This document shows positions 55,083 through 64,000 of a DNA stretch of 64,000 nt, piece by piece (positions within the stretch are counted from its first letter, which is position 1; the number at the start of each line of letters is the position of its first letter). Position numbers and translations under genes: made by a program. The stretch is taken from contig CAMGYJ010000006.1 of the NCBI GenBank assembly GCA_946122785.1, positions 49,062,066 to 49,126,065 on the forward strand, given 5' to 3'. The stretch is from Linum tenue (lineage: Eukaryota; Streptophyta; Magnoliopsida; Malpighiales; Linaceae). The notes beneath the pieces were generated by a model that saw only the letters and a list, made by a program, of their open reading frames with translations, was not told the origin of the DNA and did no database searches.

Positions 55083-58000
55083 ATGCGCGGTCGTGGAGGA
55101 AGCATCATGCCAAGTACTCTAGGATGTGGGGGGTTCGTTGAAGAAGCTTGGGCGGGGATCATAGTATGGTGGGCGAGGATCATAGTATGATGGGCGGAGA
55201 TCGTGGTATGAGATCGGGTGGGGATCATATGGAGGGTGATTGTAGCTCGGAGGGGATTGATGGTAGCTCGGGCGGGGATCATAGTATGAGCTCGGGAATT
55301 GCTCGTGATGGTAGGTTGGGCGGGGATCATAATGGGCATCTTGGAAGTGGCTCGGACGGGGATCTCGGGACAAGCTCGGGCGGGGATCTTGGGACATGCT
55401 TGGGCGGGGATCTTGGGAGTGGCTCGGACGGGGATCTTGATGTGAGCTCGGACCGCCACCATGTGCCACAACCAAGGGGGTCGGCACACTCCACGCCTCC
55501 AACGGCCTTATCTCAGGCACATAAGGTCTTTCCCGAACCTTCTTGCTTTTCTTTCTCTCGTATGGTGGTGGGGGGTGGCGGACATAACATTGTACCGAAG
55601 GTGGCACCGGTGCGAGCATGGGTGGTATCTACGATGATCACGACCCTGTGCTCTGATATAGCCAAGCAGACTGTTTGTCATCCTCCTTATGAAGCTCACA
55701 TCTTCATGTCCCATTTCATTTTTCCCATGAGTCAACTCTTTGCTCCGCTTGATCCCATCAACCTAAATCACATAAAAAGGTTAGAAAGATAAGACTAATG
55801 ATGTGATAGAATGAAACGGGCAATAAATTTAATTTTATCAGACAGAATATAATTACCAATTCACCATCGGCCGCACCCTCCGGAGTCACGTACCGAACCG
55901 ATGTTTGAAAATATCTATCCATGTATGGGTCATGATACCCCATTCGGCCCACACTTGTTGGAGTGACAATATCCTGAAGTTGTTGGTTCTCCCACACCGC
56001 GATCATTTCCGCCAACTTCGTGGGCCAATCGTGAGTACCTTGCCGACCATCTCGGTGGTGAAACGCCCTTTGAATCTCGGGGACTTCCAACGGAATGCAC
56101 TGCTCCCGACCAAACTGACGAAGACATTGATCCGGCAGGTGCCTCTCCACGGTCCCTAAACAAATGAGAGGGACTCTCGTGCACCATTGCCCGATATTCT
56201 CGGGGAATGGTTGTAAATGCCAATGAACGATGTTCGTCGGGTATGGATCGAATTTGATCTACAAAAAAAAAATAGTAACTTAAGTTAAATCCGATTGGAA
56301 AAATACATGTATTCCATGGAAAAAGTTATAGCACTTAAAAGTATTCTAGTTACCTCTCCTTCCCAAAGTCGCTCTAGCCTCCTCCGATACTCAACCAACT
56401 TGTGTTGGGCAAGGTTGTCGCATGTTGAGGCTCCAACCCACCTTATTAATAAGACGATAATAAAAATAAACTCAATTAAAATAAGCTAAAACATAAGGAA
56501 AATTGTGTTATTAAAATCATGATGGGGTATGAGAAATTTACCTACAACCATAAGCTTCGAGTTTTAGGGGATGATTGGGACCCCAATTTCTGTCGGGACA
56601 TTCGAGCGGTGCAATCCATGGCAGATGCTCCCAAGCCCAAAACTGGACGATGAACATTGCGCCGCCGACCTCCCTCACAGCTTTGAGAGATGCTTTGCAC
56701 AAATGGTGGTAGATATTAGCTAGGCAAGTGGATGCCTAGCCCAACTCCCCCATCGCATCCCAACTACCAAGGAGGATCCTAAGCCATCTACAGCTAATTA
56801 AATTGCTCGTTTTTTTGGAGAAGAACACTCCTCCTATGATGCCTATGAGATAGACACGAGCATATCTTTCCTTCTCCAGCTCCGGACTTTCCACGGTTAG
56901 GGGCACCCCATCTTTTTCAGGATCGTGATGGTCCCTAAAATACTTTGTCAACCAAGTGATTGATACTTGGCCTTTCCTTAATGGTGGCAAGCGATCCGTC
57001 GCATCAACGCTCCCCTTGCTTGGTACTTTCACCCCCCCCCAAAACACTGTGGATGAAATACTGCCAACCGGTCATACCGTCGGGATCCTCGGGGGGATGA
57101 TCACTCACACACACCGCTTTGCCGTCGATGTGCATATGAGTTTGGATGGCGACGTCCTTCAGTGTGATGGTTCACTCTCCTTCGCGAAAGTTGAAACAAT
57201 GTGTCTCCTTCCTCCATCTCTCCACCAATGCGATGATGAGTTGGCGATCGACTTTTATACCTACAAAATGCCTAATCGACTCCAACCGTGCCCTTTTGAG
57301 ATATGTCAAGATAACTGGGTTCCATGGGAGCACATTGGTCGTACCCCTGTAGTGGAGTATTTGTTGTGCCTCCTAGAAAAAATTTCAACGTTATTTATGA
57401 TATATTAGTAACAGTTTAGTCTTATAACTAAATAAATTAAAATTAATGATTTAATTTCGACCATTATTAAAATTATTTATGATATATTAGTAATAGTTTA
57501 GTCTTATAACTAAATTAATTAAAATTAATGATTTAATTTCGACCATAATTCTATTATAATTATATTATTAACAATCAAATTTAAGTAATTTGCAGTTTTT
57601 TCCAAGATATATACATATTAACAAAAAACAAACATACTAAATTAATTGACATAAATAACATTCTAAATGAATAATAATTTAAAGAGGTACATACATATTC
57701 AAACATTTGAAATTAATAAAATTCATTTAAGTACACATAAACATAAATTGTATTGGTTGTTTGGTAAGTAATTTAATCGTATTGGTTATTTTAAATAATT
57801 TAATCGCATACAATGCAACACTCGTTAGACTCTTAGAAGAGGTATACATCTTCTTAGAAACGCAGCTTTTTTGACAGAAAAAGGGGGGATCCGAGGATCT
57901 CTAAATACCCGACTTTCCCAGGAAATGGGAGAATCATGATAATCGCTTAATACCCCATTTCATTAGACGTGCATCTCTTTATAAAGAGTCGACGTAAGTG

Positions 58001-58482
58001 GCGCTATGTATTCGATTAAATTATTGAAAACAACCAATACGATTAAATTATTTTAAATTTATTTTATATTCCACTAATTACATTAGCAAAATAAAAGAAA
58101 GATAAATGATGAAGAATTGTATGTACCGAGTGATCGTTCCAAACATCCCTTGAACGATGGTTGGGTTGGTCATACAAGTCGGTCGGATCAATAGGCCCTT
58201 GATCCAAATAGTACCGTTGGTTGTATATATTCACGTTGTCCCCAACCTACGAGAGAATAACAACAAGGTTAGTACATAGATTAATTAAAAAGTTTATAAC
58301 AAAAACAAAAATTGACCAAAATAATGAGTACGTACCGCTTGAAATTCATCATAATAAACTCCCTCTCCTTGGAACCACTCGTCCATTTTTTTGCGAATGT
58401 CGGACAGAAATTCGGCGGGTTTTGAGGGAAAACCCAAAGAAATGTTTTCTGATGGCAGATCGAACTTAGCCGCAACCAACAT
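55083..58482 (-). pseudogene. Plant mobile domain (PMD) gene, six exons, damaged
   Basis: Minus-strand gene with readable GT-AG exons: 58482-58336 (MLVAAKFDLPSENISLG), 58246-58127, 57372-56542, about 56440-56355, 56258-55859 and from about 55764 on. Exon 3 holds the PMD core: VGIKVDRQLIIALVERWRKE, ALVERW-type turns, LPPLRKGQVSITWLTKYF, RYARVYLIGIIGGVFF and FWAWEHLPWIAP. Exon 5 has CLRQFGREQCIPLEVPEIQ. The tail is a Pro-rich array of DPRPS repeats (about 55450-55130). Damage: a TGA where Trp is expected near 57185, a shift at a C9 run near 57040, a TAG near 56738 and a shift near 55610. PMD proteins of the MAIN/MAIL1 type act in genome stability and silencing in Arabidopsis; the transposon versions have unknown roles. 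Confidence 0.83.
57824..57992 (-). mobile_element. MITE copy 2 in the PMD intron
   Basis: The reverse complement of copy 1 (53849-54020). It lies in the intron between exons 2 and 3, so in both genes the MITE has the same orientation relative to transcription. Confidence 0.7.
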
Positions 58483-58717
58483 ACCACTATTTCCTAGGAT
58501 TTTGGGAGGGGAGGGGTTAGAGAGATAATTCTAGAGAGAGAGTGGAGAATGGTTGTGTTGTGGTGTGAAGAAATGAGAGGGTGCAGTTTAGTTATAAAAC
58601 GCACCTTGGAGGTGCGGTTTGATAAAAATGGTGCTATTTTTGTAAATGTTGTGGGCTGGATGCTATTATTGTAATTTTTTAATAGGTGCTATTATTGGAA
58701 AAATCCTGTGGTGATAC

Positions 58718-59938
58718 CCCCATGGGTCGAATCAAAGGGCAGCTTCCCTTACAAAAGAAGCCCATCCATCGATGCAAAAGATTAGACGGTAGTGTGAGGC
58801 AAGCAACAGAGGTGGGATGGCGGTAACGGCCTGATGGCCTGACAAAAAGACAGTCAGGGGGAGAAGAGGATCTCTAACCAAATCCACGGGCAACGTGCTT
58901 TGCTTCGCACATCACGAGTTAAACCCGACCCAAGGTGGAACAACCCTGGCAAAAACCGGCGGCCCAATCCGACTTCTCTGAATGAAACAATTGGGCCCAC
59001 GCATAGAGGGCTAGCCAATTAGAGGGAGGCAAAATGTAAATTTCGGTCACATTGAACAGTACTTAACAGTCTATATGAACAGGAGGTGCTTTGTCTTTGC
59101 AAATAATTCTCTTTAATTTAATTGATACATCATAAATAACTCTCCCTCAATGATTTTTATGTAATGTATTATGTATCTCTAATTAAGCAAACTATCATAT
59201 GATGATGTGACCTAAAGCTTTCGTAATGAGTGGTCCAATTATAAAATCAAATTGTGGAAGTATCAAATTTGTTTAAACAATTATTCTTGTAAAACTTAAC
59301 TTACATTACGAAATCTTTGCATAATGCAAATGGATTGACCTTACAAAATAATTTTGCAATAAAAATTGATGAGATGGACAAAGTTAATAATAAAAAGATT
59401 TTTGTTCAAACTTATATTACTAAAGACTTAGTAATATGTTTGATTGATAAATAACAAATAACTGTCCCTCCATGAGATTTACGTAGTGTCTTAATCATTG
59501 CGGTAGACTTGGGTAATACATTTGTTTAAGTGATAGATAACAAATAATCATCTGGCCATAAGTTTTATGTAACATATTGTAACAATCATGTTAATTTGCA
59601 CGTTAATATATATGTAAGACTTATGTAATACGTTTGTTTAATTGATTTTAACTCACGCTTTATCTATTAACGTAAGAGTAATTACTTAATAATGCTCCAC
59701 TAATATTACGTATAATAAACTAATATTATGTAAACATTATATATAAGCATTGTAACTAAATAATGAAAATAATTGAAAAACAATGACATAAAGAAAATGA
59801 TAGGAATAGGATTAATCTTCTAGGACATATCACCTTCTAAACACGTCAGGCAAACCCTTAATGAGGAACACGGTAACAATGGTAAAAGCATATTAGCGTG
59901 TGTGCCCTAGGATTGGGGACGGGATAAAATAACAAATT
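58718..59938. other. Spacer, AT-rich from 59 kb
   Basis: 58718-59040 is moderately GC-rich with no ORF. From there to 59938 it is AT-rich with repeated phrases about TTATGTAATA. No gene recognised. Confidence 0.55.
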
Positions 59939-60215
59939 AACAACACTGAATGTGTTGTTATAATAACAACCGAGGTAAAAGGGTCACATTGATCCAAAAT
60001 TAATAAAATAAATATTAAATTAATTCACTTTCTCGGCTTATGCACTCTCTTCCTCTCCAACAAACATTGCTCCCAGTCCCATATCTATATTTCATTCTCC
60101 GGCAACGGTTGTCTTTCTCCTTGACGAAAAAATCTCGGTCTCTTCTCTTCCGCTGACGGGATGGCAGAGACCAACTCGCTTTGACAACACTCCTTGTGTT
60201 GTTATTGTAACAACA
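59939..60215. repeat. Pair of palindromic repeats flanking 210 bp
   Basis: 59939-59970 and 60184-60215 are similar direct copies. Each combines a hairpin (CAACACTGAATGTGTTG in the first) with a palindrome like GTTGTTATAATAACAAC. GTGTTGTTATA recurs near 62957. Confidence 0.55.
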
Positions 60216-60380
60216 CTAGTCTCCAACCAATAGGAAGCTAGGGTTGTGATGACTTTTTATTAGATGAGTTGACCTAGTGTAAAATCAAAGCAGAGGTATT
60301 ATTGTCATTATGAAAAATCTGTTTAAATAATAAAAAAATAAAAAAATAAAAAATATTTTTTATTTTCGGCCCAAAATTTT

Positions 60381-60600
60381 GGTCGCCGGAATTCGGCCAC
60401 CGGTCGCCGGAATCTGGTCGCCGGTCACCGGAATATGCTTTTTTGTCGCCAAAATATGCTTTTTGTCGCCGGAATATGCTACTTGTGGCCGGAATATGCT
60501 TGCCGGCGTCGGATTATGCTTACCAGCATCGTAATCTAGTCATCGGGGCCGGAATATGCCTATCGGCGTCGGAATCAGCTCACTGAAGGTCATCGGAGTT
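60381..60600. repeat. Degenerate tandem repeat GTCGCCGGAATATGCTT
   Basis: About ten imperfect units of about 20 bp. Confidence 0.75.
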
Positions 60601-60619
60601 CGGTCAACGGTCAACGACC

Positions 60620-61200
60620 ACCAGATGTTATGGTCTGCATTGTGAGATTTATGGTTTGGTTTCTCATATTTTTGTATGCCTTTTGTGGTTTGCTTTATCG
60701 TGTTTGTGGTTTGCATTAAGAAGTTTCTGGTTTGCTTTATCGTGTTTGTGGTTTGCATTGAGAAGTTTCTGGTTTGCTTTCAAAAATTTTGTGGTTTGCT
60801 TTGCGGGGTTTCTGGTTTGTTTTAATAGATTTTTGGTCTGCATTAGGACTTTTCTGGTTTGTTTTTGTGGTTTGCTTTATCGTGTTTGGGGTTTGCATTA
60901 TTCGGTTTTTGGTGTGTTTTTTAAAATTCTGTGGTTAGCTTTATGAGGTATCTGGTTTGTTTTAATAGATTTTTGGTCTGCATTAGGACGTTTCTGGTTT
61001 GTTTTTGTGGTTTGCTTTATCGTGTTTGTGGTTTGCATTATGAGGTTTCTGGTATCCATTAAAAATATTTGTGGTATGCTTTGTGGGATTTCTGGTATAT
61101 TTTAGGATACTTGTGTTTTGCATTAGTAGGTTCATGGCATGCTTTTTGTGGTTTGTTTTACCGTATTTATGGTTGCATTATGAGGTTTCTGGTATTGAAA
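60620..61200 (+). repeat. Left arm of a large inverted repeat (GTGGTTTGC array)
   Basis: Many imperfect units of about 24-28 bp built from TTTGTGGTTTGCATTATGAG and TTTCTGGTTTG. The reverse complement of the same array fills 63600-64000 and beyond. Confidence 0.8.
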
Positions 61201-61203
61201 TGC

Positions 61204-61720
61204 TCATGTTCTGCATACAAATAACTCCTAAATGCATACCATAATAAATTTGAAGCACTCGACATCCCAATTATATTTCATCTTAAACCAACATTGTAGC
61301 TTTTATCCGAATGTGTACTCCACGCCGCTGTCTATGGAGAAACAAGGCAACTAAATTTCTTCTACTGCCGCATAAGGTGTGTCAATTCCAGGCACTAGAT
61401 ACGTTTCATCTGCAAAATTTTATCACAAAGATGGATTTTCAACAAACATCGATTAGAAGTTAAATGAGCTCTGCAGTTCATCAAACAACAGAAAAGAAGT
61501 GTACATGACATGAGACTAATGATTTGCTTCTGCTCATCATCCCAAAAGGATCTACCAATTGCTTTTGACTCCAAATCAGCAAGCTCTCTTTTCCAACTGC
61601 TACAGCCCAGCAGAGTCCAATATACATAGGCAGACCGTTACAGTTTTGCTATCTAATTCCTTCCTTCCCACCCCCACATTCAAAAAAAAAAAAAAAGGTT
61701 AAAACAGAAGCTAATCAAAT
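61204..61720 (-). other. Probable 3' UTR or flank of the WRKY gene
   Basis: Non-repetitive-looking sequence downstream of the WRKY stop. No ORF recognised. Confidence 0.45.
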
Positions 61721-62113
<393 letters not shown>

Positions 62114-62216
62114 TCAATACACTCAGGCCGCGATTTGAGTGACGACGGAGTTGAAACACCGATGAGGGTTTCGATTTTTTAGGGAAAGCTAGCAGGGGAG
62201 AAGAAGAACTGAGATC

Positions 62217-62844
62217 TAGACCTGGCAATCGGGTCGGGTTGGGTAATTTCGGGTTGGGAATCTCGGGTTATGGGTCTTCACGGGTCGGGTCATGATGGGT
62301 TTGCTGATTTCGGGTCAAATATTGACCAAACCCATCGGGTTCGGGTCATTTTGGGTTATGAGCGTTCTCAGAAACAATATCAAACATGCTTAATAAATTT
62401 TTAAAGAACACAAATTTTTACGTATGTGCGACAATAGTTTACCTAGCACATGTCAATTAACAAATACTCAACTCCTTCCATGCTAATGAAAAAAATGCAA
62501 ATTGCACAAATTGTCAAAAAACAATGACGAAAGTAATACTACTACAATAAACAAATGATGTTTGATTATCTTAACACTCCAAACTTGTCTTTCAAATCCT
62601 AATAATTTTTTTTAAACATCTCACCAAAGTATGAGTGATTTTATCATTTTGAGAGTGACATATGCAATGAAACGGGTCTAGCGGATCGACCCACAAACCA
62701 ACCCAACCCGACCCAAAAACTACGGGTTAATCGGGTTTGGGTAATTCGGATTTCGGGTTATAAAAACCTCAACTCATTCTCTATTTTTCGGGCGGGTTCG
62801 GGTTGGGTCAACGGGTCGGGTCCTCATTTGCCAGGTCTACTGTA
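62217..62844. mobile_element. hAT-like MITE, 628 bp
   Basis: Ends TAGACCTGGCAA and its near complement (TTTGCCAGGTCTA, plus five extra bases) are flanked by the 8-bp duplication CTGAGATC (62209-62216 and 62845-62852). Near both ends it is made of GGGTCGGGTTGGG-like phrases. It interrupts the presumed 5' region of the WRKY gene. Confidence 0.8.
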
Positions 62845-62852
62845 CTGAGATC

Positions 62853-63600
62853 CAACGAGAGTGTGAAGGGGACGGGGTGGGTAGGCTAAATATAATTTAA
62901 TTTTTATTTTATTAGATTTTAGATAAATTTATCCTTATACCCTTAATGAATCAGGGTGTTGTTATACTATCCGCACCCTCCTTCCTCCTCCCATCGCTAT
63001 TCTTCCTCAACACAAGAGACGACGACAGACTCTGAGAAAATTGGTCCAGTCATCGAGGATATCGAGACTAGAGGGACTCCTCCCAGATCGGCGATTCTCG
63101 CTCCCCTGCTGCTCTGCCCCAACTCGTTTCTCTCCGGCTCTCCTCGTCCTACAACTCCGTCGCTCTTTTCCCCTCCTAGAGCTTCACAATCATGGCAGCA
63201 TCGGCTGCTGACGACTTCGTTGAGATTCACTGCTGCCCCGCTGCGACTCGTTTTTCCCTAGTTCTAAATCTCATGCAACTCCACCGCTCTTCCCCCTCCT
63301 AGAGATTCGCGAAACACGGCGATGGCTGCGGATGACTTTGTCAAGAGATTATTCATTCTGAAGGCCTTGTTGTCATCGCACTCGATCGTTCCCAAGCTCT
63401 CCATACCATGAACTTAGTGCTCCGATTGCTTTTCTCTCTCGTCACTTTCATTCATTAGTACTTCTCCAGTCCAATTGTTAATTCTTGATATGAATTGAGT
63501 GGACAATGGAGAGTTTAATTAATATGATTTCAATAGCTTGTTATGTCGATTTGTAACTGTTTAGCTCTAGGAGAAGAGCTATTTGTCAAGTTTGTTTCCA
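62853..63600. other. Gene-like GC-rich stretch with a tandem duplication
   Basis: About 85 bp around 63145-63228 is repeated at about 63265-63350 with roughly 75% identity. Each copy has an ATGGC start-like phrase, GCATCGGCTGCTGACGACTT in one and GCTGCGGATGACTTTGTCAA in the other. Frames close quickly. It may be a decayed leader or exon. No function can be given. Confidence 0.4.
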
Positions 63601-64000
63601 ATTTGTTTCTGATAAATCAAACCACACATAAATTATAAACATACCAAAACCTTGTACTATAAACCATAAATCTTCTTAAACATACCACAAACACCATAAA
63701 ACACACCACAAATATTTCTAAAGCCTACCAGAAATCTCATAATGCAAACTACAAATCACCAAAAACATAATAGAAACACCACAAAGCAAACCACAAATAT
63801 TTCAAAAGCACACCATAAACCTCCTAATGTAACCCACAATCACCGTAAAACAAACCACAAAACGCATACGAGAAACCTCATAAAGCAAACCAAAAATCCC
63901 CTAAAACATACGAGAAACCCCACAATGCACACCACAAATATTCCGAAAGCACACCAGAAACATCATAGCGCAAACCACAAACACGGTAAAGCGAACAACA
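63600..64000 (-). repeat. Right arm of the large inverted repeat, cut by window end
   Basis: Array of ACCACAAA- and AAACCAGAAA-type units, the reverse complement of 60620-61200. Confidence 0.8.

Larger units (their letters stand above)
51265..58707. mobile_element. MULE with transposase and plant mobile domain genes, 7.4 kb
   Basis: Flanked by a 10-bp duplication GTGGTGGTAC / GTGGTGATAC (51255-51264 and 58708-58717, one mismatch). The ends are diverged terminal inverted repeats of about 105 bp, sharing GGATTTTTCCAA and ATTACAA blocks and leading into AAACCGCACC. A MuDR-type transposase gene is on the plus strand (51.76-54.86 kb) and a plant mobile domain gene on the minus strand (58.48-55.1 kb), so they converge. 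Both have frame damage. Each carries a copy of the same 170-bp MITE in an intron. Confidence 0.88.

Noticed and set aside
55148..55792. Plus-strand glycine-rich ORF
   Set aside because: It is the complement of the Pro-rich DPRPS repeats in the last exon of the PMD gene.

Overview
This is a stretch of plant nuclear DNA, most likely from a eudicot. The evidence is plant-type L1 LINEs with a C-terminal RNase H, Athila-type Gypsy elements primed by tRNA-Asp, Copia elements primed by initiator tRNA-Met, a MuDR-type element with a plant mobile domain gene, a CDR1-like aspartic protease, a plant eL22 gene and a group IId WRKY domain. I cannot name the species. About four fifths of the window is nested transposable elements. 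Only two host genes look intact: the CDR1-like protease (17343-18692, +) and RPL22 (47351-47734, -). A short WRKY gene or fragment (61721-62041, -) is also present.

Layout, 1-17 kb. The window opens inside a LINE (1-2190), followed by AT-rich spacer and a minisatellite (3230-3610). From 4.6 to 14.4 kb there is a mosaic of broken pieces: a reversed Copia pol end, a forward Copia gag-protease, one Athila-type LTR with its primer binding site and an unrecognised ORF, a reversed Gypsy gag-protease, the 3' part of a second Athila-type element (Y), and a 1.05-kb MULE with 9-bp target duplications. A complete 2.4-kb non-autonomous LTR element (14544-16951, TSD TTAAT) follows.

Layout, 17-45 kb. After the protease gene comes a 5'-truncated LINE (18.87-34.93 kb). 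It is split by a complete 12.4-kb Athila-type element X (20427-32808, minus strand, TSD TTGGC), whose order is LTR, gag-protease, pol, an extra Athila-type ORF and LTR. Next are a decayed but fully bounded Copia element B (35218-39044, TSD ATTCA) carrying three smaller insertions, and a full-length LINE (39192-44897, 16-bp TSD).

Layout, 45-64 kb. RPL22 has a 2.7-kb LTR element (47813-50535, TSD GTCGC) inserted 78 bp upstream of its start codon. That element has no recognisable gag or pol; its ORF begins with an HSP20/RTM2-like alpha-crystallin domain. A 7.4-kb MULE (51265-58707) carries a MuDR-type transposase (+) and a plant mobile domain gene (-), both damaged. The last 4 kb holds the WRKY gene, a hAT-like MITE and two inverted arms of degenerate repeats that run off the window.

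The most interesting signals are the LTR element that carries a chaperone-like ORF, a two-stem RNA-like structure in the Athila elements supported by compensatory changes, hairpin arrays in two other elements, and a WRKY domain that has lost one zinc ligand. Boundaries given with TSDs were read directly from the sequence. Family names rest on recognised motifs, not on database searches.
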